Below, one piece after another: positions 1-6,362 of a DNA stretch of 24,396 nucleotides. The stretch comes from a virus, in IMG/VR virus record IMGVR_UViG_3300032284_000439, positions 1-24,396 of that record. One strand, written 5' to 3'. Below the pieces are notes generated by a model. That model saw nothing but the letters and a program-made list of their open reading frames with translations, had not been told where the DNA came from and searched no databases. Both the position numbers and the translations under genes were made by a program. Positions within the stretch are counted from its first letter, which is position 1; every line of letters begins with the position of its first letter.

Positions 1-85
1 CTCTGGGGCAACCCCAGGAGTTAGGACGGGAGCTGGCATACCCCCGTAGTCCACAGTATGCCTTTCTTAACTTAAAGGATTTATC
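1..85. other. Left-edge leader with a hairpin and no confident gene
   Basis: Bases 1-20 can fold as CTCTGGGG / CCCCAGGAG with a CAA loop and one bulged G. No T-run follows, so it is not a convincing terminator. A plus-strand frame open from the edge stops at TAG 47-49, and a minus-strand ATG at 39 opens a frame running off the edge with a poorly placed G-run before it. Neither is long enough to judge. The AAAGGA at 74-79 is the ribosome site of the following glycosyltransferase. No good sigma70 promoter is visible here. Confidence 0.35.
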
Positions 86-886
86 ATGGCAACGAAGAAG
101 AAAACAGAAGAAGTGGCAGTAGAGAAAAAGCCTAGAAAAAAGAAGGCTCCTAATTTGTTTGTGGCAACGCCTATGTACGGTGGAATGTGTACGGGTTACT
201 ACACCCAATCACTGATCACCCTGGGGCATACGCTGCAGCAACATGGCATGAACATGGGTTACTCTGCCATGTTCAATGAGAGCCTCATCCAACGCGGTAG
301 AAACGCCCTGGCGCACCACTTCATGCAGCGCAAGGAGTTCACCCATCTCCTCTTCATAGACGCTGATATTAAGTTCAATCCAGCTGATGTGATACCGATG
401 GTCCAGGCAAACAAGGACATTATCTGTGGCATCTATCCTAAAAAAGAAATCAACTGGGATGGCGTTGCTCAAGCAGCTGCTCAAGGTGTTCCTGTCAGCG
501 AATGGAAGAACAGGACAGGCAGCCTGGTGGTCAACCTCAAAGATTATGATGGTGCAGTCACAGTGCCTGTGAATAAACCTGTGGAAATCTGGAACGGTGG
601 AACTGGGTTCATGCTGATCAAGAGATCAACTTTTGAGAAAATGAACAAGGTGGTCAACGTCTACAAGAATGACGTAGGCTTTATCGGTCAGAAGATGGAG
701 AGAGAAGAGATCACAGAATACTTTGCTTGTGCGATAGAACCAGGCACAGAAAGGTTGCTGTCTGAAGATTACTTCTTTTGCTGGAAGGCAAGGGAGGCGG
801 GTCTTAAAGTCTGGGCAGCGCCCTGGGCAAGTTTAGGACACTTTGGAACTTACTTGTTCGAGGGTGGACTCTTACCAGCTCCTTAA
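86..886 (+). CDS. GT-A-type glycosyltransferase-like protein
   Basis: This 266-aa protein looks like a nucleotide-sugar glycosyltransferase of the GT-A fold. After a lysine-rich leader (residues 1-22) comes a first beta strand (NLFVATPMYGG), then LLFIDADIKF around residues 88-97 with a DxD metal/sugar-nucleotide motif at Asp92 and Asp94. A glycine-rich NGGTGFMLI follows at 170-178, an acidic SEDYFF segment at 226-231, and a late histidine (His252) in LGHFG. That order is typical of phage and bacterial GT-A enzymes. The start is fixed by AAAGGA 6 nt upstream. It is the only plus-strand gene in the window and runs convergently into the lysis cassette, overlapping the 47-aa minus-strand gene by 4 nt. 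The substrate cannot be read from sequence: virion proteins, phage DNA or host surface glycans are all possible. The lysine-rich leader might bind nucleic acid, but that is inference. Confidence 0.75.
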   Translation: MATKKKTEEVAVEKKPRKKKAPNLFVATPMYGGMCTGYYTQSLITLGHTLQQHGMNMGYSAMFNESLIQRGRNALAHHFMQRKEFTHLLFIDADIKFNPADVIPMVQANKDIICGIYPKKEINWDGVAQAAAQGVPVSEWKNRTGSLVVNLKDYDGAVTVPVNKPVEIWNGGTGFMLIKRSTFEKMNKVVNVYKNDVGFIGQKMEREEITEYFACAIEPGTERLLSEDYFFCWKAREAGLKVWAAPWASLGHFGTYLFEGGLLPAP

Positions 887-1026
887 CGCTTGGCAGTCTT
901 GGCAGCCTGTTTAAATGCCTTCCTAGTAGGGTAACCAGGCTGACCAGGTTTCTTTGCGGGTAGTCCCGCTTTACGTCTCTTGTTGATGTTGTAGTAAAGA
1001 CCACGTTTTGCTTTAGGTGTTTTCAT
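883..1026 (-). CDS. Small basic phage protein, 47 aa
   Basis: A short highly basic protein beginning MKTPKAKRGLYYNINKRR and ending AAKTAKR. I recognise the pattern (basic N-terminus, GLYxNIN, a KPGxPGxPT segment, then an AFKxxAKTAK helix) from small hypothetical proteins common in aquatic phage genomes, where no function is established. The start is supported by an ATGA overlap with the stop of the preceding gene, so translation is probably coupled. Its stop overlaps the 3' end of the convergent glycosyltransferase by 4 nt, leaving no room for a bidirectional terminator. The abundance of Lys and Arg suggests nucleic-acid contact or packaging into virions, but this is inference. It is the last gene of the minus-strand transcript seen here. 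Confidence 0.7.
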   Translation of the reverse strand: MKTPKAKRGLYYNINKRRKAGLPAKKPGQPGYPTRKAFKQAAKTAKR

Positions 1027-1250
1027 CTGCATCCCCATCTCTTTCTTGCTGCTTTACCTCTTTCACCCGTCCACCCTTTACTGCGAGCGCAAAATGACTT
1101 ATGTCTTGGACCTGATTTTTGTGGCGCTTTTAGGTTTGATCCTGTTGCTTTGTTGTATTTGGATCGTCCTTTGGCTGTCAACCCTCCCCCTTTGGATACT
1201 GGGAGTTTCTCTCCTCTGCCTACTGATAGGTTGGGTTTTTTGTCAGACAT
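1023..1250 (-). CDS. DUF6321-like small phage protein
   Basis: A 75-aa basic protein beginning MSDKKPNLSVGRGEKLPVSK, with LTAKGRSKYNKATGSNLKAPQ in the middle and a KSFCAR motif followed by a C-terminal Arg/Lys/Trp/Cys stretch (RKRWGCR). This matches my memory of the DUF6321 family of phage proteins, whose function is unknown. The frame also offers a TTG start at 1274, but ATG at 1250 is better: it gives the classical 8-nt ATGTCTGA overlap with the endolysin stop, and AAGGA lies 10 nt upstream. Its own stop overlaps the next start as ATGA. The two conserved cysteines (in FCAR and near the C-terminus) could bind metal, but no full zinc-finger spacing is seen. Position at the end of the lysis cassette is suggestive only. 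Confidence 0.72.
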   Translation of the reverse strand: MSDKKPNLSVGRGEKLPVSKGGGLTAKGRSKYNKATGSNLKAPQKSGPRHKSFCARSKGWTGERGKAARKRWGCR

Positions 1251-1674
1251 AGGCTCTGGTTCCTTGTTTGTCAATGATTAAGGCTTGTCTACGGGGTTTG
1301 TCATCTGGATGGGAAGGCACAGAGATATGTGTCCATCTGTCAAACTCTCTAATCACCTGGTCATAGGGCAATTCACTTGCAATGACTGCCTTCACTACTT
1401 CGTCAGGAACAAGCCCAGGCACACGAATATCAGCAGCACAACCGATACGGTGCTGACTAGTATCCTTAGAGCCAACTGCGTCATTGACAGCTTTTGAACG
1501 AAAGGCTGAATTAACCATGATAGGAGAGCCGTTAAGGAGTTCTTTAATTTGCTCCAGAAAGACTGCCAGGCGCATGAGATTAGCCTTTTCAGATTCATTA
1601 GGTTCATTATCTAACTCCCTGTGATCGGTAAAAGTTAACTCTTCTAGCGTAAAGTGTTTGGTCAGTATGGTCAT
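1243..1674 (-). CDS. Endolysin, M15 family peptidase (D-Ala-D-Ala carboxypeptidase-like)
   Basis: This 143-aa protein carries the zinc-peptidase signature of family M15. SQHRIGCAAD at residues 73-82 gives the first metal ligands (His75, Asp82), and WTHISV at 114-119 gives the third (His116); Glu110 in the preceding IREFD segment is the likely catalytic acid. The N-terminus (HFTLEELTFTDH, then SAFRSKAVN) is also typical. Family members cut peptide cross-links of peptidoglycan, so this is the probable lysis enzyme. There is no signal peptide or transmembrane segment, so export would depend on the upstream holin. Its start overlaps the holin stop (ATGA) and its end overlaps the DUF6321-like gene by 8 nt. 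At about 140 residues it is the normal length for a single-domain phage M15 endolysin. A virion-borne or regulatory role is less likely given its place behind a holin. Confidence 0.88.
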   Translation of the reverse strand: MTILTKHFTLEELTFTDHRELDNEPNESEKANLMRLAVFLEQIKELLNGSPIMVNSAFRSKAVNDAVGSKDTSQHRIGCAADIRVPGLVPDEVVKAVIASELPYDQVIREFDRWTHISVPSHPDDKPRRQALIIDKQGTRAYV

Positions 1675-2165
1675 GTTGTTGGTGTACTCTTGTGAAGTAG
1701 ATCATCTTTAGCCTGGCTGCCAGCTGAAGAACCAAAATAGAACGCAATGATGCCCGTCCAGGCAGTGCCTAGACTGCCCAGCATCAACATCAAAGCCTCA
1801 CTGGTTTTGAAGGTATCCATCATCATGCCCACCAGGATACCGAAAAAGCCTAATGTAACGAGAATAGCGAGCGCTGGAGGAATAAAACTGCGAGTTGTAG
1901 CCTGGAGGTCTCTGGCAGATTTTCTATCGTCTACAGCCAATTTTGCAAAGTCTAGACCCAGTTCCTGTGCGCGTTGCTTGAGCTGCAGTTCTGCTTGTTG
2001 GATAGAGGCAATCTGGTCTGCGGTGAGTTTGCCAGAGTTGATGGTATCTTGTACTTTGTCTGGGTCTATACCTAGAGCAGAGCTGACCGCGTTGACTGCC
2101 AGACCCGCCAAAGGACCACCCAGGGCGGTAGCAAGTGTAGGTGCAATTGACTTTAACCAATCCAT
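1671..2165 (-). CDS. Holin, 3-TM (Holin_3TMs-like)
   Basis: A 164-aa membrane protein with hydrophobic stretches at about residues 13-32, 93-116 and 122-147. Between the first two lies a charged helical region (ADQIASIQQAELQLKQRAQELG) and the segment DDRKSARDLQATTRSF. The order (alanine/glycine-rich first segment, SAR...R.FIPPALA, then LGSL...FYFGSSAGS) fits the Holin_3TMs family first noted in gene transfer agents and widespread in phages. Such holins open the inner membrane to release the endolysin at the end of infection. The gene lies directly upstream of the M15 endolysin with an ATGA overlap, the usual lysis order. Its start codon overlaps the stop of the -1 frame of the preceding gene as TAATG, so its translation may be coupled to frameshifted ribosomes. 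Confidence 0.85.
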   Translation of the reverse strand: MDWLKSIAPTLATALGGPLAGLAVNAVSSALGIDPDKVQDTINSGKLTADQIASIQQAELQLKQRAQELGLDFAKLAVDDRKSARDLQATTRSFIPPALAILVTLGFFGILVGMMMDTFKTSEALMLMLGSLGTAWTGIIAFYFGSSAGSQAKDDLLHKSTPTT

Positions 2166-2727
2166 TATCTGCTCTCCAGATGATATTTTGACTTCTGATA
2201 TTCTATGTGGACATAGTACATGAGTGCAACAAATTCAAGCACCAGGATCAAGATGGCAGCGCTGATAACAATTCTGTACTGGTATCTTTCAAGGAGCGCT
2301 TTCCTTCTTCGGATAGCCTCCTGAGCAGCTTTTTTGCCTCCCGCTCCGCAGCCTCTTGCTCCTTCCTGAGCCTCTCCCTTTCCACCTCAAATTCTTTCCA
2401 CAGACCGCCTAGCCCTGGTGTCTGGTAGATCATAAATTCTCTGAGTTCTTTTTCTTGTTCTGCCAGTTGTCTGACACGCATGATGTTGTCAAAGGCTTGC
2501 TTATTCAGACTTGTGCCTTTAGGAGGGGGCTTCTTCTTGGCTTCCTCTGTGGCTACTTCTAGGGCTTCTTTTGCCTCTAGAAATGTACCAATGTGACCAG
2601 ACACTTCACCAGTAATCTCGGTCACATCGGCTGCTACGGCTTTGGCTTCCTTGTAGAGGTCAACACACTTTCTGACCCCCGCAATGGCAGCCTGTGCCAT
2701 AGCAAATGCTGACACTGGATCAATCAT
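2165..2727 (-). CDS. Predicted -1 frameshift product: coiled-coil protein with C-terminal membrane anchor, 187 aa
   Basis: Full-length product expected if ribosomes shift -1 at the A AAA AAG heptamer (2329-2335). Residues 1-133 equal the zero-frame protein. After Lys133 the new frame adds 54 residues: a basic helix (AIRRRKALLERYQYR), then a clear transmembrane segment from about residue 152 to 174 (IVISAAILILV...ALMYYV), then a short polar tail ending LESR. The shifted frame is open from a TGA near codon 112 and stops at TAA 2165-2167, overlapping the holin ATG by one base. That removes the otherwise unexplained 82-nt gap in an operon whose other genes all touch. I recall single-frame homologues with the same layout (MIDP N-terminus, charged middle, C-terminal membrane segment) in other phages; that is memory, not a search. 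Function is unknown; by position a lysis-related or virion membrane role is possible. A genuine indel, mutation or sequencing error is the alternative. Confidence 0.65.
2248..2727 (-). CDS. Zero-frame product of the same gene: soluble coiled-coil protein, 159 aa
   Basis: The unshifted reading frame starts MIDPVSAFAMAQAAIAGVRK, an amphipathic helix often seen at the start of hypothetical phage proteins near lysis genes. A helical region follows (KEAKAVAADVTEITGEV, KEALEVATEEAKKK), then ELREFMIYQTPGLGGLW and a strongly charged coiled coil (VERERLRKEQEAAEREAKK) at about residues 113-133. After the slippery site the zero-frame tail (LLRRLSEEGKRSLKDTSTE) is hydrophilic and has no membrane segment. 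Start 2727 overlaps the previous gene's stop by one base (TAATG). The gene would therefore make two forms, soluble and membrane-anchored, if shifting is partial. The function is unknown. The relative amounts cannot be predicted from sequence. Confidence 0.75.
   Translation of the reverse strand: MIDPVSAFAMAQAAIAGVRKCVDLYKEAKAVAADVTEITGEVSGHIGTFLEAKEALEVATEEAKKKPPPKGTSLNKQAFDNIMRVRQLAEQEKELREFMIYQTPGLGGLWKEFEVERERLRKEQEAAEREAKKLLRRLSEEGKRSLKDTSTELLSALPS
2297..2348 (-). promoter_or_regulatory. Putative programmed -1 frameshift element
   Basis: The heptamer A AAA AAG occupies 2335-2329 in exact X XXY YYZ phase (codons GCA AAA AAG), the same sequence used in E. coli dnaX. Six nt downstream AGGAG (2322-2318) can pair with CTCCT (2296-2292), extendable by GC/GC past a bulged G, which is the usual spacing for a stimulatory stem. 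A GGAG lies 8 nt upstream of the heptamer, resembling the upstream Shine-Dalgarno-like stimulator of dnaX. A competing hairpin (AAGGA/TCCTT) exists further downstream. The stem strength has not been calculated. Confidence 0.6.
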
Positions 2728-3518
2728 CAGTACCCTACAGAAGTACCGTCATTCAGAATAAGAACACCACCAATATTAACGCTAACCACCGCAGCTGTGT
2801 TTGCACTACTAGCAATCTGGAATCTCAAATCTGTACCACCAGCATACCCAAATGGAAAATGCCTTTGTACCTCATAATTGGTATTGAAAGGTGTTTGAAC
2901 AATTACCCTTTGAACACCAGAAGATGCGTTGGTCAATGCCCTGTAAGTGGTGTAGTTGGTACTGTTTCCATTGAAAGAGGAATAAGCACCATATCTCCAA
3001 CCATAGAAGGTGTATCCATTGGGTACGGTGTACACGCCCATCTGAGATGTACCGATACTAGTAGTAGAACCGCTAACTGTTGTTGTGTTTATCTGAGCGT
3101 AGACGTTACCACCACCAGACAAAGTGACAACGCCTGTGGGATTGGTAGCCGAGCCAACAGATACCGCAATGTTATTGATACGGAAATAACTATTAACAGT
3201 GGTGACATTGGTAGTCCCGTTAAGTGCCAGGTTCTCAGATAAAAGGTTGTAACTAGCGTCCAATCCTGTAATGGTAATTGTGGCTGTATCTGTATTTACA
3301 GTGCTGACCAACGTCATTGTGGATGCCGAACTGGGGAATACATAGTCTGTTGTAGCCATGTTTTCCCAAACCGTTCTAAAGGCTCCCGCTGTTGCTGGTG
3401 TTGTACCGTAAGCAAAGATGTTTGTTGGGGCGTGGTACGGCACTTGACCTCTTGAGACTTGTAGCTCAAAAGGTTCTGACCTACCATGCTGGGTCATTGA
3501 AAAGGTAGACTGTCCCAT
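2727..3518 (-). CDS. Beta-rich virion structural protein, 263 aa
   Basis: A 263-aa protein rich in Thr, Ser, Asn, Gly and Val with few charged residues, beginning MGQSTFSMTQHGRSEPFELQ. It alternates short beta-prone stretches (STMTLVST, TATITITGLD, GVVTLSGGG) with aromatic turns (TFYGWRYGAYSSF), ending VNIGGVLILND. The composition and N-terminus resemble phage virion decoration or fibre-like proteins of beta-sandwich type, though I cannot name the family. No signal peptide or membrane segment is present. The start is set by a one-base TAATG overlap with the 88-aa gene and the stop overlaps the frameshift gene start in the same way. Lying between small accessory genes and the lysis cassette, it is most likely a late structural protein exposed on the particle. 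This is inference from composition and place. Confidence 0.6.
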   Translation of the reverse strand: MGQSTFSMTQHGRSEPFELQVSRGQVPYHAPTNIFAYGTTPATAGAFRTVWENMATTDYVFPSSASTMTLVSTVNTDTATITITGLDASYNLLSENLALNGTTNVTTVNSYFRINNIAVSVGSATNPTGVVTLSGGGNVYAQINTTTVSGSTTSIGTSQMGVYTVPNGYTFYGWRYGAYSSFNGNSTNYTTYRALTNASSGVQRVIVQTPFNTNYEVQRHFPFGYAGGTDLRFQIASSANTAAVVSVNIGGVLILNDGTSVGY

Positions 3519-3784
3519 TAGTACACCTTCTTACCACCGCCAGTGGTGGGTGAGAGTTTAGTAGACTCTGGTCCTGTAGAGAAATCAAAGACCGATCTAA
3601 AACCGCCTTTGGGCATCTCACCTGGTTGCCATCTGGGTTGACCCATCTGAGAGGCATCTCTAGGTTGTTGAGGACGGATAGGTTTAGCCCACTTCTGTCC
3701 CCAGTTCAGATTATCACTGCCTTGAGGAACAGAAGACTTAGTTTCCTTCTCCATGAGGTTCTTGTTCACGATGACTTTTGCCAT
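3518..3784 (-). CDS. Hypothetical protein, 88 aa, disordered
   Basis: An 88-aa hydrophilic protein, rich in Lys, Pro, Gln and Gly (KPIRPQQPRDASQMGQPRWQ), with no predicted membrane segment and little regular structure. It has a good ribosome site (AAGGAG, 7 nt before ATG 3784), which sits inside the end of the preceding membrane-protein gene. The first 47 nt overlap that gene in another frame, an unusually long overlap for this otherwise economical but short-overlap cluster. Its stop shares a base with the next start. I do not recognise the family. The Trp-containing repeats (NWGQKW, PRWQPG) and C-terminal Lys-rich GGGKKVY could mediate protein contacts within a virion complex, but no function should be assigned. 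Confidence 0.6.
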   Translation of the reverse strand: MAKVIVNKNLMEKETKSSVPQGSDNLNWGQKWAKPIRPQQPRDASQMGQPRWQPGEMPKGGFRSVFDFSTGPESTKLSPTTGGGKKVY

Positions 3785-3974
3785 TATTTCTCTCCTTGTT
3801 TCTGACTACGAGATAACTGAATACTACGAATATACCCAATGTTGCTACCCTTGTCCAATCGCCCGCCCAGAGGGTGTAACAGGCAAGACCGCATGACATT
3901 ACTAGCGCTAGAATTGTGATCAATCGGTCTGAGATCACGTTGAGAGCTAAACGTATTAAAGAGACTGAATCCAT
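3738..3974 (-). CDS. Small membrane protein with two TM segments
   Basis: A 78-aa protein with two hydrophobic segments, about residues 20-37 (LITILALVMSCGLACYTLWA) and 44-58 (ATLGIFVVFSYLVV). A short N-terminal amphipathic helix (SVSLIRLALNVISDR) comes before them and a charged tail (RNKERNNGKSHREQEPH) after. The ribosome site AAGGAG is 5 nt before the ATG. The topology (two TM hairpin, hydrophilic C-terminus) is compatible with a class II holin or a small membrane accessory factor, but a recognisable 3-TM holin already lies next to the endolysin. I therefore treat it as an unassigned phage membrane protein, possibly a second holin or antiholin. The last 47 nt overlap the next gene out of frame. 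Confidence 0.65.
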   Translation of the reverse strand: MDSVSLIRLALNVISDRLITILALVMSCGLACYTLWAGDWTRVATLGIFVVFSYLVVRNKERNNGKSHREQEPHGEGN

Positions 3975-4006
3975 GATTACTCCTTTTGTTGTGGATAATC
4001 ATATTA

Positions 4007-4219
4007 TCACTCATCTTTATCATCATCTAACCCCATAAAGCCAGACCCCCATTCATCATCTTGCATCTTCATCTTGATTGCCTCAAGTTTTAATGCTCGA
4101 TCTATTACTTTAGTTTTATCATTGATGGTAGCAGTAGGGTCAACCATGACCGCCTTCAGCATCTCTGCAATGGCTTTCTCCAGTTCTGGGTTCAGACCTT
4201 TATCTTTCTTCTTGCTCAT
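4007..4219 (-). CDS. Hypothetical small phage protein, 70 aa
   Basis: A 70-aa charged protein: a Lys-rich start ([15 protein letters not shown]), a helix ([21 protein letters not shown]), a second helix ([20 protein letters not shown]) and an acidic end ([13 protein letters not shown]). The DPTAT...[16 protein letters not shown] pattern is familiar from short hypothetical proteins in phages; I cannot attach a proven role. The size and helical acidic/basic layout loosely recall small terminase-related proteins, but there is no helix-turn-helix and the gene is far from where packaging genes are expected. The start is supported by the ATGA overlap with the upstream DUF6496-like gene. The stop at 4007 is followed by a 32-nt gap with the next gene's ribosome site. 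Confidence 0.65.
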   Translation of the reverse strand: MSKKKDKGLNPELEKAIAEMLKAVMVDPTATINDKTKVIDRALKLEAIKMKMQDDEWGSGFMGLDDDKDE

Positions 4220-4368
4220 CTTTTAGCCTTGCGCTTTCCCTTCTTGCTCTTCCTGGCAGAAGATAAAGCAATGGCAATGATCTGTTTTTGGGGTCTCTTA
4301 CCCTTGTGCATCATCTCTCTGATGTTCTCAGAAATCACTTTTTTAGATGAACCTTTTTTAAGTGGCAT
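4216..4368 (-). CDS. DUF6496-like small basic phage protein, 50 aa
   Basis: A 50-aa protein starting [20 protein letters not shown], continuing [20 protein letters not shown] and ending in a run of Lys and Arg. The [16 protein letters not shown]...GxPxKQxxAIAxxxA pattern matches my memory of the DUF6496 family, small proteins of phages and bacteria without known function. The start is decided by a very strong TAGGAGG 4 nt before ATG 4368, which overlaps the end of the large gene upstream only at its ribosome site. The stop overlaps the next start (ATGA). Its predicted shape is an alpha-helix with a basic tail, suggesting nucleic-acid or membrane-surface contact; this is inference. It is one of several tiny basic proteins in this genome region. 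Confidence 0.75.
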   Translation of the reverse strand: MPLKKGSSKKVISENIREMMHKGKRPQKQIIAIALSSARKSKKGKRKAKR

Positions 4369-4376
4369 ACGTCCTC

Positions 4377-6362
4377 CTATCTTGGATATTGTTCTGTTGC
4401 GCCTGGTAAAGCATAAGGTGCGACATAACCTTTGGTCATTGCACCTGTGACTTTTCTTTGCTGCTCTTCTGCTTTTCGAGCCAATGCCAGTTTTTCTGCC
4501 AACTGCTGAGAAGTTACCCCAGGAGTCAACAAAGATTGTTGGATAGATGAAGTTACTGGCGGGGTCAATCCTGTGGTTTTACCGTAGACGGTAGGAGCCA
4601 GTTGTAATGCTGCACTTTGAAAATCACCTTTTAATAAAGGAGATAAAAAACCAATATCTGCTCTACCTAATTCACCAATATCACTCTCTCTTGGTGCGGT
4701 TTGAGATCCAGCTCTAGGTGCGACAAAACCCCTAGTTCTTGCCATTAGCTGTTCTGTTTCCATCCTGTTAGCAAATACCCTAAATGCTGCCTCACTAGGA
4801 AATATTGGACGCAAAGCATCAATCATTTCTGGTTTGTCAAACAAAGCCTTTGCTTTATCCACCATAGAACCTTTGCCAGACAATATATCTTTCATGGCTT
4901 GTGCAGCGCCAAGTCTAAAAAATTCTCTCTCTGAAGGATTTAGTTGATTAAATTCATAAGCAACATTGGTAGGATCCATGTTGAATACTTTTCTACCTTT
5001 GTCTATCATCTTTTCTGATCTGTAAGGACCAGCATAAAGTTTTCTGGCTTGTCCATAATCAGGATTAACTTTGTCCAAATAGGCAAGAAAATCTTTTTTT
5101 AACTCTATTAAACGAGTACCTTGAGGACTAAATTTACCTAATGAGTCTTGTTGTTTGTCAATGGCATCATCTAATCCCTCTTTGATTAACTTGTAAATAG
5201 CAAAATCATTTGTTTCTGGTTTTACTTTTAAGTTAATAATGTTTCCTTTTCTGTCTCTTACAGGAATCGTTACTACTTCTTCTAATTGATCAGAGACATT
5301 AGGTATAGGTTGACGCATTGTTCTCAATGCCTCTTTGCCATCAGCAATAACGCTTTTTGGCATGGCATTGATTAAAGTTGCCAACTCCTCAGTATTTTCT
5401 ATTTTGACTTTATCTGCATTTTTATAAAAAGGTGCAGAAGATTCTTTTTTTATTTTGTCTAAACTTCTTTTTACTTCATTTATATCAACACCTCTTTTGC
5501 CCGTCATTGTTTGTTCTATGTCTTTGACAATGCGGTTATATTGTTGTTTTTGTCTTTCATCTAAAAACTTTGTTGTGGCTTGTCTAGCATCACCAGGTAC
5601 ACCAGCTGCACCTCGCATCAAAGCCTGGACATTTTCTCCAGCAACGTCAGCAACCGTTACTTCCGCACCTTTGCCAGACTTTTTCATCTTTTCTATCAAC
5701 TCTTCTGGAGTTGTTTTGTCTGCCTCAAGTGCAGCTGCTATTTTTCTAGCTGCTTGAGTTTCTGGATTACCAAACAAAGTGCGGAATGCTGGACCAGCAA
5801 CATTTACAATACCGCCTAATGCTAGACCAGCTGAACCTCCAGTAACTGTTCCACCTAAGACCGCCTGTGGAACATCTTCTATTTTTTCAGCACCACCCGC
5901 ACCAAACTTTCCACCTATCTCTGCACCGCTAATTCCCATCTTGATAAACTCAGGAAGGGATTGATACAGACCAGGACTGTATTTTTCAATGGCTTTTAAG
6001 GTTAAGTCACTGACCATGCCACCTACTCTCTCGGCAGCCTTTGCAGCGGGTTGTAATGCTTTTACAGCTCCCATACCACCAGTTACTATTGCTGGTGCTA
6101 CTGCCCCCGCCATCTGATAACCCGCAGCCTTCAAAGGGTCTGTCTCTTCATATTCTCTTAGTTGTTGACGTTCTGCCTTGACCGCCTCCTCATAACTGGG
6201 TTGACCAGGTATAAGTGACCGCCCAGCTGCCAGAGCCTCTTCTCCAAACCCAAACGTCATTCCTTGCAAAGCCTCTTTTAACTCTGGTCCACCAGGAATA
6301 GGTTTGACTTGTTTGGGTGCAATCAAGTCACTTAGGGTCATGCTGCTTTCTTTATCTGCCAT
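4377..6362 (-). CDS. Large internal virion (ejection) protein candidate, 661 aa
   Basis: A 661-aa protein with three visible regions. Residues 1-75 include [14 protein letters not shown] and an acidic/basic helix ([20 protein letters not shown]). Residues about 80-200 are glycine/alanine-rich and moderately hydrophobic ([34 protein letters not shown]), resembling glycine-zipper membrane-active segments. The remainder is long charged helices ([36 protein letters not shown]) with a conserved-looking [16 protein letters not shown]. The first part strongly recalls internal or injected proteins of short-tailed phages that enter the cell envelope with DNA. ATG 6362 is preferred over ATG 6374 because GAGG lies 6 nt upstream of it; it overlaps the preceding gene by 11 nt. 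It follows three other low-complexity or coiled-coil proteins in one transcript. No lysozyme-like domain could be recognised, so the specific activity remains unknown. Confidence 0.6.
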   Translation of the reverse strand: MADKESSMTLSDLIAPKQVKPIPGGPELKEALQGMTFGFGEEALAAGRSLIPGQPSYEEAVKAERQQLREYEETDPLKAAGYQMAGAVAPAIVTGGMGAVKALQPAAKAAERVGGMVSDLTLKAIEKYSPGLYQSLPEFIKMGISGAEIGGKFGAGGAEKIEDVPQAVLGGTVTGGSAGLALGGIVNVAGPAFRTLFGNPETQAARKIAAALEADKTTPEELIEKMKKSGKGAEVTVADVAGENVQALMRGAAGVPGDARQATTKFLDERQKQQYNRIVKDIEQTMTGKRGVDINEVKRSLDKIKKESSAPFYKNADKVKIENTEELATLINAMPKSVIADGKEALRTMRQPIPNVSDQLEEVVTIPVRDRKGNIINLKVKPETNDFAIYKLIKEGLDDAIDKQQDSLGKFSPQGTRLIELKKDFLAYLDKVNPDYGQARKLYAGPYRSEKMIDKGRKVFNMDPTNVAYEFNQLNPSEREFFRLGAAQAMKDILSGKGSMVDKAKALFDKPEMIDALRPIFPSEAAFRVFANRMETEQLMARTRGFVAPRAGSQTAPRESDIGELGRADIGFLSPLLKGDFQSAALQLAPTVYGKTTGLTPPVTSSIQQSLLTPGVTSQQLAEKLALARKAEEQQRKVTGAMTKGYVAPYALPGATEQYPR

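Noticed and set aside
1046-1252. Plus-strand 68-aa very hydrophobic frame
   Set aside because: It is antisense to the Lys/Arg-rich DUF6321-like gene; Lys/Arg codons read backwards give Leu/Phe/Ser, and there is no ribosome site.
1250-1274. TTG start for the DUF6321-like gene
   Set aside because: The ATG at 1250 has a ribosome site and an ATGTCTGA overlap; the TTG has neither and would deepen the overlap.
2706-3242. Plus-strand 178-aa frame opposite the beta-rich structural gene
   Set aside because: Shadow of a Thr/Asn/Gly-rich minus-strand gene; no ribosome site and erratic Cys-rich composition.
3784-4026. Minus-strand 80-aa frame overlapping the 2-TM protein
   Set aside because: Its rival frame has the strong AAGGAG and a sensible membrane topology; this one has neither.
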